NCBI GenBank assembly: GCA_020809705.1
Contig: CP085825.1
Span: 6,076,001-6,140,000, forward strand
From: Calonectria ilicicola
Taxonomy: Eukaryota > Ascomycota > Sordariomycetes > Hypocreales > Nectriaceae
Length of the DNA: 64,000 bases
Direction of reading: 5' to 3'
The notes beneath the pieces are model-generated. The model was not told where the DNA came from and searched no databases. It worked only from the letters and a program-made list of their open reading frames with translations. The position numbers were made by a program, and so were the translations under genes. Shown here piece by piece: positions 1 through 12,710 of this stretch (the stretch's first letter is position 1; every line of letters begins with the position of its first letter).

Positions 1-3000
1 AATGTGGGATACGACTGCCTGGGCCTTCATTGCAATTTTTGTTTTGTAAAAAAAAAATTAAAGAAAAAAACCTAAAGAAATCATTGTATATGCATAAGTA
101 ATAATTTAATCTCATGTTTATTTATGGATATTTTTAAAGCAAATCCGTTTTTTTTTTTGGTTCATACTAGATCTCCCTCAACTAGCAGGGGTAGATTAAA
201 AGTAAAAAAGTCCCTTCAGGACGGTCAGCCAGATCTAGTTAGAAATAATGGAAAAAGTAAAAAGAAGAAAAAAAAGACCAGCCATGTCATATACCCTGCT
301 AAAATCAGGCTCTTGCATCACATGACATGAGAAGTTTTGTATCAGGGATGTCAATGACGATAACCGAATGATGCTACGGGGTAAGCTGGTATCCAGGGTA
401 AGTTTGACAGCGGTCCTCTATACGAGACTGAAATACAGAGATACGAATGAACGTTGCTTGATGGAATTGGAGAAAAAAATCGATCTTCGAATATGGCCAT
501 GGTGCTCATAGTGCATAAAGATATCAGTGAATGAACGGACTGAATGTTTCTTATTGCCCAGCAACAGCTACAAGGAGGTTAAATTTTTTTATTAGCTCCA
601 CGTGCATTCATCTTACAATAGTCTCTGATACCTTACACCCAGCCACGAGAGTAACACAAACACGGTCATTTCTGTGAAATAAAGGGCCAGAATAGACCAG
701 AGCCATGGAATCCAGTCGAAATGTAGCTAGTAACATGAGCTCTGGACTTGTCCAACTGGACAGTAGCGCGGGGCTCGTTGCTACTGTGCAACATGCAGCC
801 GACCCCGCATCTATTGCCTGTGGTATGCATGGGAAATTCCGTAATGCACCTACATTGTTCCTCGAGCCACGCCATGCCAACGGATGGCTGTATTTCACAC
901 TCGCTCATGATTTGAGGATACACAATCTTCGCCATCATAGAGGCTACACGATTTAAGCAACCCCCCTTTCGTGAGAATAATACCACGACCTCATCATTAA
1001 CCTTAACCCCGCTTATCTGATTAGGCGGCGACGGCGCTTTCGAATTTGAAATGCCATATTTGAATGTGAACGTGCCTTGTTACGAAATAGGAAATGCCGA
1101 CAGGGCACGACTCAAGACTCGAAATTTGGCCGCATCTAACTACGAGTCGCACGCAATCAAAGGAAAACAATTTAGATTGATTGGTCTTGAACTTAAAAAA
1201 AAAATTACAACAAAACAAAACACACCAGGACATGAAGTAAACATTCTCGTGGATCCCCAAGTACAAACAGGCTCAAGTGAAAAAAAAGTTGCATTTCATC
1301 CTTTTTACCTCACTGCTGCGCAGTGAGTAAGTACGCGCCATGATTGGCCAGTTCTTGTACGCGCCGTTACCTTCCTGTACTAGCTTCCACCGGCAGCTCG
1401 GGAGCGCCCACTGAGGGTTTAGATTTGGGCGTGCAGCCTTGTTCAAATGCGGAGCATTACAGGCGCCGCCAATGAGAGACTAGCACTGGGTACTTGTCCT
1501 TGTCCAGGAAAAAAAAAACTTGAGCGCTATGATGACAGTTGCCGGTTTGGGTCGGGGTTACGTACATTGGAGCATGGAGATGGGTGGTTGGCGTCAGCCC
1601 AGATCTGAGGTAAACATAACTGCATCCAAAAAGAGGTGGTTGATGACTGCAGTTGGATGTGACATTGGTCATTCGCCGATGATGACAGCTGAGGCAGGGA
1701 CCTGAAAGAAAACCGGGACGGAATCGTAGCAGTAACGCGTTCCAAGTAGCCATTAATTGGGTGCGTGGAAATCTGGTCGTGACCCCTGCTCGTGACGACC
1801 TGGATGGCGGATGGATGCCCGGGCTGAAAGTCAAGTCAATAAGAGCAAAGCCAGCCACCACCGCCCCGAGCATACAATCAAGCACTGCTGCATGAGATAT
1901 TTTCCCCTCGCCAGTTCAGTACAGGCGGTCTGAAGATTTTCGCTTTTGCGCTGGCATTGCAGCAACCCGTTGCATTCCCCTGGCCTGTCCGAACCTCCGA
2001 GAGGCATCCGCGATGTGGAACAGGTGGTGTGTGCCTCGGGTCTCCACCGTGTCGTCTATGAGAAAGGGGATGTCCGGAATGGATTACAACACAGTACGAG
2101 TGTCACAGGTTGCAAGATGGGGGAGGATGAATGCGCATTGTACCACTAGACAAATCGCGGATTTTGGACGGCCGAGTACTTTGACAGCTGGACCTCGTGC
2201 CGGTGCAGTGGCCCATGACAGCGCCGTTGTCATCAGCCCATTCTTGCTTTTCAAGCAAAATTTCAAGACTAACAATAGGTGGAAGAAGCGTTTGGCAGAT
2301 CTCTCGTTTGCATGTTTAGCCTGGCTTTCTGCTGCAACCAATACACGAGTTAACCCGTAGCCTCACCGATTCACGTCTACCCAGGTATACGGCTTGTCGA
2401 CGGCATGCTTTGAAACACTGCTGCCCAAACAACGTGTTGCCTTGAATGCCAACAAGCACTTTGCAGCCGCGCTGAGGGAATCCGGAGAACCTCTCCCTGC
2501 ATGTTCCCGGTACCATTTGGTGGACATACAGGGGTTGTACACCGGCGGCGACCGGATAATCACGCGCGCCGGACCAATAGAAGTACGCGAAATGAAGAGT
2601 CAAGTCCCCAAATGGGCTTAGGCTGTTCTTTTTGGGTAGATGTGGCTGGTGGTGCGGCGACCCCAGTGGCCAAGGGCCCCCATTAAACCCCTGCGGGCTG
2701 CGCTGAGCCAGGGTCTTGCGACGCTGTATGCGGTACAATCTTTACTTTTTCAGTGGACTTATAGAGGACAGGGGTGCGGCCACTGGGGGATGCCCTGCTG
2801 TGGGTCGTGCTCGGGCTGGGGGGGGCCAAGGCTGTGGCTCGGGCGCCGCTCGTTGCCATTGTGCTTCTCCGATCAATGCTGCGCTGGTATTATTGATGCA
2901 GAGCGAAAAAAGGGTCACTCACTGTCAGTGAAACTTGAAGCTTGACGCTCTTCTCCGTCTCATTGAAACCACCCGCAGCATCGCAACCACGGCTGCAGCC

Positions 3001-3455
3001 CTTCTCATTCAAACGTCGCAGGCATCTTTGGCGTCTGCTCTTGAATCCGATTGTGGTGCTGATTGTCTCTCTCGCGCGCCGCTGTTGGTACGGCCGGCCC
3101 GTTCATGGGCAAAAACTTCTGTCCCTTACCCTCTCACCTTCGACTTCACCTATACGTACACTTTCTTTCTACGTCGGCATCACCAGCCATTCTCTTGCAA
3201 ACTTCATAGCCTCTATCCCCAGCACCACCGCTCTTGAGGCGACTTCATCTCAACGCGATCCTTTCCCCCTTCTCCCGTCTGCCTCCGGGCTGGGACGCCT
3301 TGCTGCTTTTTTTTTTAACCTCCGACCTGCTCGCCCGTTGTTGGCGCGCCAGTCTCACTTTTTGTCACCCAAATCTTAGCCTCTTACCCCCGGCTTGCCT
3401 TTTCTTTCTTTCCTTGTCACCATCATCTACATGACCCGCCGTCGTCTCGCTCGCT
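1..3455. other. Intergenic region, upstream of the RGG/proline-rich protein gene
   Basis: No credible gene is visible. The first ~700 bases are AT-rich with several A and T homopolymers (for example near 50-60 and 150-160). Composition then rises towards 50-55% GC. The last ~500 bases before the ATG at 3456 are pyrimidine-rich and include a long T run near 3306-3317, as is common for promoters and 5' leaders of filamentous fungi. Open frames here (such as 1457-1885 minus and 2316-2738 minus) have low-complexity, non-protein-like translations. The 3' end of an unseen gene left of the window cannot be excluded. Confidence 0.6.
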
Positions 3456-6400
3456 ATGCCTGCTGAGAACGAGTCGCCCGCGAGAGAACCTTCCACCCGC
3501 GGTCGCGGCCGAGGTGGTCGAGGTCGCGGTGGACGAGGACGTGGTGGTGGTCGAGGCGGATCCAGTGCCATCGTCTCCAAAGCAGCTGCCACCAAAACCG
3601 GCCGCGGCGGATCGCGAAGAGGACGAGCAAAGAACTTCTCGGACTCGCGCGTCCAGGCTGCTTATGAGCGCCAACGCCATCTGAAAGCCACTTACCAAGC
3701 TGTTGCACATGCGCTCAAGCCCGCGTTGCAGGAGCTTGCTGAGCGCAGCATTGAAGAAGCCCTTCAAAACCCGGACACATACAAACACGCGGATGAGCAT
3801 TTCCCTGTTATCCGGCAACTTCAGACCAATCTGCAGCGCAGACTCGCCGAGCATGAACGCCGTCATGAACGAGATCTCCAGCTTGCTGAGGACATGCATC
3901 GCGCTGACAATTACGTGGCCCAGCAAGAGTTCATCGTATGTCCCTTTCCTTCTCCTGCTGCATGCATGTCAATCGCGGAAATTTGCACGAGACTAACGAC
4001 CAAACCCCACAGAACGGCTTTAATGACATTGAAGAACAATTCTATCAAAGCCAAGAGAATCGCGCGCGCATTCTTTCCGCGTTCTACGCCAAAAATCTTC
4101 CTGTTGATGTGAGTTTTGTCTGTTCTTTTTTTTTTCTTTTCTTTTCTGTCCGTTCGCTCAAGTCGCAAACCCTTCAACGCCCCTCAACCTTCTGATCATT
4201 CGCTGACACATGTCATCTCCTTTAGGTTCGGGATGACCAATATGAGTACAAGGTCATTACCGATGAGCATTTTGATAAAGATTTTGGAATTTATGAGAGC
4301 TACAAGGATGGCTACCTTGTGCCTTATCCCTCACGTGTTGAGGGCACTGAGATGTGGCAAAAAGTTCGCGATGCTGATGCCGCTGTAGCTGCGCCCGTGA
4401 CCTCCGCCCCAACACGCGGCGGTCGTGGGAGAGGTCGAGGCGGCATCAAACGCCGAGCGCCAGAACAGCCTGACGGTCAGCCAACTCCCAAGAAGAGTAC
4501 ACGGGGCGCAGACGACCTCAATGATAACAACTCAATGGGTCCGGCTCCCGCCAAGGGTCTTCTTGCTTCTGCTGCTGAAGTAGACGATACCCCCGAGGGC
4601 ACTCCGGGTGATGAGGATTCGGTTCCTGCATCCCCTGAACCACCTAGTTTTGTCAACGGTATTACTCCTGCTGCCCTTGCAAAAGCGCAGAGCAAACTTC
4701 CTGCCCGCGAAAAGAGCCCGCAGTTGCCAAAGAATATTACGGAACCAGATGAATATGGTTTCAGAATATACAACCAGGGCAAAACATTTCGCGACAGGGG
4801 TGGAAATAGCCGTCTTCTCGCTCCTCACCTGTTTTGGTTTGAAGATTGGGAGATTGGTTTCCGCGATACTACCAATGACTCTAGCAAGAACCATACTCGC
4901 GCTAAGCGCGGCAAATATCTCGATACCCCCAATAGCAACGGGATGCACTTTGACCACTGGTGCAATGGCTACGACTTTTCATCGACAACTCCCGAGGACT
5001 TTGATACAGAAATGGTCAAGCGCTACAGCGTGCATCCTAAGTATGGTATTCCCTTGCCCAATCGTCCTATTGAATTTGAAGAGCCGTCGCCATATGTCAT
5101 GCCCGGCAAGCCCGTGGTCTACATCGCCAACCCTTCTGGACGGATTCATCACGCTTCCCGGTCCTTCCTCAAGGTTACGAATAACCGTCGTGCTGATGAT
5201 AACCCGCTGCGTACAAAGATGAAGGCATCGATGAGACGTTTCTGCAAACTTGACAGCATTGATCCTGTGGATATTTCTATTAGCGACTATGTGCACTCTG
5301 ATGAAGAGTTGCGGGCTAAGTCCTTGGGCACTGCCGAGAAGGAACTAGAATCTCGACCAGTTATCAAGGAGGAAGAATCAGAACCAGAGGAGGAACCTGT
5401 CGAAGAGGAGGCGCCCCCACAAGCCGAAGGTGGTTTCTCGGACCTCGCTGTCTTAACCTTTGCAGGTGCTTTCCTAGAAGCCCAGGAAATGGCCAAGGCT
5501 GCTCGACCTGCCCCGAAGCCGGCTCGTTATGATGCGATCCGCGACGTTTTTACGGACTCGAAGCCAGCTGCCCCTCCTGCTCCCGAGACTGACACTAATC
5601 TTGGCCTCAACCTGCTCGCAGAGTTGAGCAACGTAGTCAGCACATCTGACGATCCCACCATCGTCAACGGCACCAGCTCCAAGCCTGTTACAAGTACTAC
5701 CTTTATCGAGCCTGATGTCCGAAACACAACCCCTCGAACCAATGAGCCTCTTCCCGTTGTCACTAACCCTGCTCCTCCTCCTCCCCCTCCCCCTCCCGTG
5801 GACACTCGATATAACCCCACGGAACCTCCTTCAGGATACATGCACACACAACCTCGTGCGCCGCCTCCGATGCAACCCACCGGTCCCGTGCATAACCACC
5901 CTGCGGATGTGATGCCGTACCCGCCTATCCACGATCATGCTGTGCCACCGCACCAGCCGGTGCGACCCTCCGAGTATCCTGCTCCACCGCCCCCTGGTCC
6001 TCCTGTCCAGGACCGAGGCGCATACATGCCGCCACACAGCAGCTACCCCCCTAACCCGGATCCCCGTGATGTTCACATGGCTGCGGGCCGCCCTATTGAC
6101 CCCGGCTTTAATCCTCGCCGAATGAGTGCGTACGGACCGGAGGACTCGGCTTACACCCGACCATATTGGTCACAGCCGCCTCCCGGTCCGCCAGGCCCTC
6201 CAGGCCCTCCCCCGTCTGGCCCTCCTCCCCCGACTCACTACCAGCCGCAGCCTCCTCCTACTTCCCGCATTCCGTTTTCTCACAACGCCAATGCCGAGCC
6301 CCTCCCACCGCTACGACCGCCGAGAAGCCGAAACCACTCTGTGGAGGAAGGCATGATTGATCCTAATATGCGACAGGGAGTTCACAACAGCCTCGGGGCT

Positions 6401-6934
6401 TCTTACTACCCTCCAGGCCCTTCCCGACCATACCGAGGCTATGCAGGCCCCGAGCCGCACGCGCCGCCGCCGTCCTTGCAACCTATCACAACGGATAGGA
6501 TTCTTCCAAACCCGCAATCAAGCGGTCAGGGATATATGACATCCCCTAGTTTGGGCTATGCCCATCAAGTTTTATCACCCACGTACGCAAACCCTCCGTC
6601 AATGGCCCCAATGGCTCAAAGCCCACAGGAAACCCCTCCAGGTCTCCCCGGTTCAGCGTCCCGCCACCGATCTACCCCTTCCGGAAGCTCTGACGCGGGA
6701 AACAAGTACAGGAAACTTCAGCCTGCACCAGTTCCCGCCCATCGCGCTTGGCCGAACAAGCCAGAGCTAAAAACGATACCATACGACCACAAGGAAACAG
6801 GGGCCGCCGCGGCCTTGCCCAGCTCGGGTCCCACCCAAATTCGTGGCTGGAACGTCAATCAACCTCGCAAGAGAGGCAAGGGAGACAGGCATGAGAGGGG
6901 CGACCCAGGGACAGACCGAGAAGACTCCCGCTAG
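3456..6934 (+). CDS. RGG-repeat and proline-rich conserved fungal protein, function unknown
   Basis: Exons 3456-3935, 4013-4108 and 4226-6934 give 1094 residues; both introns start GTATGT or GTGAGT, have CTAAC or CTGAC branch points and end in AG. Residues ~8-55 are an RGG/RG-rich basic tract and a second RGG patch lies near 250-265, typical of RNA- or chromatin-associated proteins. A helical charged block (~60-230) spans both introns. A conserved-looking aromatic block begins near residue 365 (EPDEYGFRIYNQGK, then HLFWFEDWEIGF) and runs to ~540. An E-rich acidic stretch lies near 565-585, and ~700-890 is very proline-rich. No signal peptide or membrane segment is seen. I do not recognise a named family; a nuclear role in chromatin or transcription is only an inference from composition. 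The start codon is the first ATG after a pyrimidine-rich leader. The frame stays open for 183 codons beyond the TAG at 6932 (see the next entry). Confidence 0.85.
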
Positions 6935-7486
6935 GGCAAGGGTAGTTCTTCAGATGCCTCCAGCCAGCGACCCCCCGAGCAGCCAATTTTTAAAAATATT
7001 CGATTTGCGAAACCGTTTGCTGGAACATCACCTGCGACATCCCCCGACGAACCGAAGACGAGCACGACGACAACAGTTGAGGGGGTGACTAAGAAGACAT
7101 CCTTGGATGTTGAGGTAATTGGTTCGGCGCCGTTAACCGGCAAGCCAAACCGTGCGAAAAGGAAGACTCCCATGACACCACGCGAACAAGACGAGAATCC
7201 TATGAAGCGACGACTTAGACCTCGCAAGCCGACTGAGCCTGAAGTTGTCATCACCGATGTTCGACCTTCTCCAAAGGATCAAAGGCCTTTGCACCAGGCC
7301 AAAAAAACGACTTCGGTTCGAAAGTTGCTACCCAAAGCAGCACCAAAAAAAGATGTTGAGGTGAAACTAGCAGTTGCTGGACAGGCCTACGTTGGGATTG
7401 GACCGGTGGAAAAAGTTCAGAACAAGATCAGCAACGACATGGTCACACCGATTGAGATTACTAGCACAGATGAGGAGGAGCTTTGA
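6935..7486 (+). other. In-frame open extension after the TAG of the preceding gene
   Basis: Directly after the TAG at 6932-6934 the same frame continues for 183 codons to a TGA at 7484-7486. The translation is lysine/arginine/proline-rich (for example NRAKRKTPMTPREQ and MKRRLRPRKPTEPEV) and ends in an acidic TDEEEL tail, so it looks like a disordered nuclear protein tail rather than UTR. An intron 6854-6934 (GTCAAT...CTAG, 81 nt, a multiple of three) would remove the stop and join the frames, but its 5' site is weak and no good branch point is visible. Alternatives are stop-codon readthrough, a recent nonsense mutation, a sequence error, or chance. Whether this is coding is unresolved. Confidence 0.45.
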
Positions 7487-8546
7487 GTCTCGACATCCCA
7501 AGAAAGGGGTGGGATACTCCGTAATGTCGACACACCGGCGGGGCTTGGTCTGCTTTTGAGACAATTCGCTGCCACGATACCCTTGTTTACAGCGGATCCC
7601 ACCCGTACTTGGTACGGCGGCAGTCGCCCTCTTTTCCTGTCATCATGGCATCCTATGGCGTTTTAGGCGAGCATCCTTTACTCTATTGTTTTGACTTTTC
7701 CCGGAACTGGTTATCTGCATACACGAAATTTCTGCGATTGCTTTCTGAGTACAATACATCCCGCCTTTACCCTCGAATAATCATTTGCCGTTTTATTCTA
7801 CCCTTTTTTCCCCCTTTTCCTGTCACTGTATATCAATTGTGGTTCACGAGAGCGACGTGTCTCAATTCACGCTTTAGCATCTCTTGAATCCGTGTATGAA
7901 ATAGTTGCCGTTGATCTTTAAGTCTTTTATTTTTTTTTTATTTTCCATCTTTTCAGTTTATTTGATATTCACTCCCCCCCTTCTGATCTCTGGTCTGCAA
8001 AGGAATGGACATGGCACACGCGTGGGGCGGCACGGAAAACGGTCGTTTCTGGGTTTTTGGCTGTGCAAAAGGGGATGGGCATGGAAAATGGTTTATAGGA
8101 GGATTGTCTTTTGCCTGGGAGGCGGGGGCTTCCCGGAACAAAGCAGGTGGACGTTGACTAGAATTCTTTCGTGACTGGGAGAGGAATTGACACAAAGTAC
8201 TTGAACATTTGTTTATTTGCACTGGTGAATTTGCAAAGCCCATCTGATGTCATCGTGTTTTGAAATGCTTCATTCCAACCATACCATTGTGGTAAAACTC
8301 GCTGGGCTGCAGATGATGCCCTTTTCTCTTCTTCAGATTCGTAAAATATCTTACAGAGGTATCATCCATCCATCACCACTATCGGCCTTCGAGTAATCTC
8401 GTATAGGACGATACAAAACGCATATCCCAACCGTCATTTCTACTGCCTTGTACACTGACCCCATTGTCTTTTCGGCTGACCGTTTTTCCCATTTAAATCA
8501 TAAACGACGAGATTTCACTGTTCCTGAACCATTGGTGGGTTTTATC
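7487..8546. other. Convergent 3' intergenic region
   Basis: This 1.06 kb lies between two convergent genes and should hold both 3' UTRs. The stretch 7640-7980 is T-rich with runs around 7800-7815 and 7925-7945, plausible for plus-strand transcript ends. No protein-like frame, RNA gene or repeat was recognised. Confidence 0.6.
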
Positions 8547-10386
8547 CTAGTTTCCTGCACCCGCAGCTGCGTTTGCACTGCCGTCAACTGCTGATGGCTG
8601 CTCTGCTGGAGCCGAAGGGGTGTCCTGTGGAGCCTGCGAGACAGCTTGCGTAGCAGGGTTCAACTGCGAAGGATCGGCAACCAATGGGATAGAGCCACCG
8701 GGAAGAGGCACAATGCCCATAGGATTGCCATCTGGAGGGATACCACCCGGAATCATTATCGGGTGGTGAGGAAGAGGACCCAAGGTGGATGGGTCAGCCC
8801 CCATGCCCATAAGGGAAGCGTCAATTGGGGGAGCAATCATCATCGGGGCGCCGCCGTTGGGCACCACGGCAGCGTCAGCAGAGCCGCCGAGCGTAAACAT
8901 ACTGGCGCCTAGAGAGCCCTCAGGGTGAAGAGGGTACATGAGCGCCTCCATGGAATTACCATCAAAGACTACCAAATTTTGGATGGGTTGTTGAGTCTGA
9001 CCAAGAACGTTGATGACATCTTGGGCCAGCTGACCACCGAGGACAGCGGTGACAGGAGCAATCTCACTGCCAAGGTTTTGGAGGAAACTGCGGAGGAACT
9101 CGGGGCGTAGGGTCTCGCTAGGGAGGCTGAGAGCCTTGTGTTTCTGGGTAGCAATTTGCGTGAACATCTTAAGATCCTCGCGAGTGCTTGGGGCTCGACC
9201 GTTCTGGAGCTGTTTGAACTCCCAGAGGGCACGCAGACATGAGAGGGCAGGAGTGACGCTCTTTAGGCGGCGGCGTGACTTGGTATACTCTTCAGGAAGT
9301 ACAGCAACATCGCTAGCGAGATACCATGTGGAGTACAGCTCGCGTTTAGTTACAGACTCGATAGTCTTGGGTCCCTCCTTGCGTGTCTTGACGTCGACAA
9401 TAGATCGGGTGCGTGTCTCAGGGCCAGGAACAGTTGGGACGTTGCTGGCGTCACGCTGGATGACGTAGTCGTGCTCGATAAGGTCGCTGAAGATGAAGCC
9501 GTACAAGCCATGGGATCCAGCGGCATAAAAGGCCTTGCCTTGGAGACGGGTGGCAGTGTTGATGAGGTTGAAAGCATCTGGATCGAGATCGGTAGCGATG
9601 ACAACATCAAAACCAGCAAAGTAGCTGGGGCCCTTGGACTTGACCCCATCAGCGTCAACGTGCACGCGCACACGGGGGTTGAGTTTTTGAATAGCAGCGC
9701 TGGCGGCCTGGGCACGGTTTTGGCCGATGAGATTTTCATCCTCTGAGAGGAAGAATTGAGCACCAAGGTCAGTCTCAGTAACAGGAGAGCTGTCAAGGAG
9801 GGTGATGGAGCCAACGCCGGCGAGGACGAGATTCTTTGCAATCTCATTTGCAAGAGCCTTCATGGTGATGAGGAGAACGTTGGCATTTTGAATCTTGGCC
9901 TGAGCAGCCATGCCCCAGAGACGGATTTGACGATCATACAGGGCGATCTCATCTGAAAATATTGTTAGTTGACGAGGACTTCAGAATCGTAGATGGAAGG
10001 ACTGTGAACTCACCAGCGCTGATAGAGTTCGGCTGGGCGACAGGGGGGAGGTGTCCATTCCCCATCATCATATTTTGCTGCATCACGAAGGCCGCCTGGT
10101 CAGCCATAGGGAGTACTGCAGCTGTAGCCATAGCAGTATCCTGCATAAGAGGCATCATGTTGGCCATAGCCTCGGGATTAACTTGGCCAACAAGCTGACC
10201 TGGGAACTGAGGAATGCCGTTAGCACCGGCGCTGGGGTCTAGCGGGGGGATGGCAATGGCGCTGGCGGGGATGGTAGTTGCAGCAGAGGAGATGTCGGGG
10301 ACCTGAGATTGAGGCTGTGCTTGAGGCTGCTGGGCTTCAGCTGAGGTGGGCTGCTGCTGAGCCTGGCCGTTACTGGCTGGGTCCAT
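8547..10386 (-). CDS. aos1: SUMO-activating enzyme E1 subunit Aos1 (SAE1 homologue)
   Basis: Exons 10386-10014 and 9952-8547 (minus) give 592 residues; the 61-nt intron is GTGAGT...TTTCAG. Aos1 pairs with Uba2 to adenylate SUMO and pass it to Ubc9, mainly in the nucleus. After the intron comes the family hallmark DEIALYDRQIRLWG, then the ThiF-type nucleotide-binding fold with AGVGSITLLD near residue 165-175 and LGAQFFLSEDE. The C-terminal half carries the conserved EIAPVTAVLGGQLAQDVI segment. As expected for this subunit there is no catalytic-cysteine domain; that lies in Uba2. The protein is longer than animal SAE1 (~350 residues) because of a Q/P/A-rich N-terminal ~120 residues and a low-complexity C-terminal ~110 residues. 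The N-terminal exon is kept because its ATG has a good context (GCGAGATGG) and splices in frame. It is divergent from the gene at 12711. Confidence 0.93.
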
Positions 10387-12710
10387 CTCGCGCCTTGTGT
10401 TTTGTGAACGAGCAAGGCAAAGGGAAAGGCAAGGGATGAAGCAAGAGGTGAGGTTTTGAGGTGAGGCGAGGTGGCGGTGGTGGATGTGTGTTGTTTGTGT
10501 GTTGTCAGCGCGAGGCTGAGGACGAGGCTACCAATGTTGTGTTATTCAGGCCTGTTGAGGACGCGAAAAAGCAACGACAAGCCCAGCTGGTTGGGGGAAA
10601 AGACCGGTGCGAAGACGTCCCAAGCCTCACCTACGGGTAATGGAGCCCGTGATGATGGATGAATGCTCTTTCGAGGGAGATCAAGGAGACAGCTTTTGTG
10701 CCTGATCAAGTCGGGATGGGATTTAGATTTGATACATGGATTTCTTTCTCGATGCTGTAACACGCGGGTACGGATAGCAGTAGCGTGTTCAGCCGTTGGT
10801 CGTTGGTCGGCGAAACTTGGTACGTAGCGGACCGGGGGAAGAGGGACAGTGCACCAGCGCCAGTGATATGCGGGTGCGTCAAGCGCGCTACAGGGGGACG
10901 GGAAGTGTCGATAAAAGGGTACTTTGACACAGTAATGGGATGTGCTGAGTCGGCGTTGTCCCCTGCTAACAACACTACAGGATTGCACTGCGGAGTGCTG
11001 CAGTGCGGTGCTCGTTTGCCCGGGACCCCGCGTTCGATGAGATGATTGCGATGTGACGGCATGCGACGAAAAGCACCTCGCAGATTTCAATGCTTTCTGC
11101 TCTTCAGAATGCTGTCCTCCGGTTTCTGCTTGGGTAGAAGTCGAAGGATGGTTCCACATCCGAAGAAATAGGGGCTGCTATATTAAGCAACTCTGTACGA
11201 CCGTCGGCGTACAAACAACTGGCCTTCGGGATAAGACAGAAGAGTGTGTGTGTACTGTGGTACTGCTGCGGTGGCGCCGAGCAAGTCTGATTCTGATAAC
11301 ACACAGTGCGCTTTTGGATTTATCCCCTCTTCCATCTTCATGCGGGTACAATGGGTACGCAAAGAGCGATCTGGGTATGTTTCGTTCTGATATGGGCAGA
11401 GACTATCTGAGAAGATGCCTCTTTGTAGACTCGCATCTTTAATTGATATGCATTGTGTACAAGCTGGGAGAATCCCTCAGATCGTCTCTTGGATGATGAC
11501 GCCTTTCTTACTTTTCCTTTCCTCCATGCATAATGGAGAGCGGCGCAATGGGTCTCATATGTGCATTTTTTTTCTTTTGTCTTTTGTCTCATGCAGCGTA
11601 GCGCAGTGACCGCCTCAGTACCCGTTGTCTATCAGTCACACGTCACAAGGTAAAAAAAAAAAGGCACACTTTACTGTCTCATACTGTATTTTCATCCACT
11701 TGTGCCCAGGCTCCCCATCCTTTTGGAAAAGCTCCCGGCGTTAAGCAGTCATATTCCCCCATGGCGCCGGCATCGTGTCCCCGTTTAGCTGCCTCTCTTC
11801 CATTCCCGTGATCCCATTCTATCTCCCGCATTTCGCCGGGCCGAGCCATTTTCATCACCGCTGATTTCCAAATCCAAGGTCGGGCTTGGCCAATCCTTTA
11901 CCAGCCATATATTCTTGGCCGATCCTTCCTCGATTCTACCTCTGCTGTCTTCCCTGTCCCCTGGTTTGCTTCAGAAAGACGTGGAGCCCGTCTCATCGTC
12001 CGTCTTCGCTGGCAGGGTCGCCTAACTCTCTCTGGATGGTGAGCCCACCCACCCACCTGTCCCGCCGCACTCGTCCTCTCCGCTATGTCTTCCAAGCGTA
12101 GCCGTGGTTGACATGATGCCCTCCCCGCCTCAGTGCCATTACTCGTGACTGTGGTCGAGTTGACTGGCCTTGATCTGGGCCACGTCTGGAGCAGAGCGCA
12201 GACACACAAAGCACAGACACAGACACAGACACAGGCACAGGCACAGGCGCAAGGCGAGCAGCCAAGGCAGCCGGCCAAACTGCATTGTTGCGACGAAAAG
12301 ATCAAGCCGTAACTCACATTTCTCACACAGTCGAATCATTTGCGCGCAACCGTACCCGAACCTCCCCCGTCCTCGTTTGTGCGCCTCCAGCCGCCCAGCG
12401 CTGCACGTCAATCCGGCTGGGTCAACCCCGAAAGTCAAGGTGTCGGATTCGATTCACGTGGCAGCACACCAGTCAGATTATTCTTGTCGCCTGGCTTCTG
12501 TGCTACTCAAAGGCATCGCCGAGGAAGTCTTGGGGGCTCTCTGCAAATCACCTTTGCACACTGCTACCACTGCCACCACCACCACCACCACGACACCCAC
12601 CGCTGCACCCCACGTCATACCCTTGTTCCAACCTCGACTTACCAAACCACCTCAACTTAGGTCCTCATCACCCCCCCTTCCTCTCGCTTCTGGCGAGCAC
12701 ACCCGCCGCC
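10387..12710. other. Divergent promoter region between aos1 and the gene at 12711
   Basis: This 2.3 kb serves two divergently transcribed genes. It contains no protein-like frame that starts with ATG. It includes a hexamer microsatellite (12212-12247) and an ACC-type triplet run near 12567-12594. An open frame from 12285 runs into the downstream gene but has no ATG before 12711 and is low complexity, so it is taken as 5' UTR. Confidence 0.6.
12212..12247. repeat. Hexamer microsatellite, CACAGA x3 then CACAGG x3
   Basis: Six perfect 6-bp units are visible, three CACAGA followed by three CACAGG, so the array shows one internal variant switch. It sits ~460 bp upstream of the ATG at 12711, inside the presumed promoter or 5' leader. 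Confidence 0.9.

Noticed and set aside
12285..12710. 142 open codons directly upstream and in frame with the gene at 12711
   Set aside because: No ATG in the stretch; translation is low complexity (His/Pro runs from an ACC repeat); the ATG at 12711 has an ideal context, so this is probably 5' UTR.
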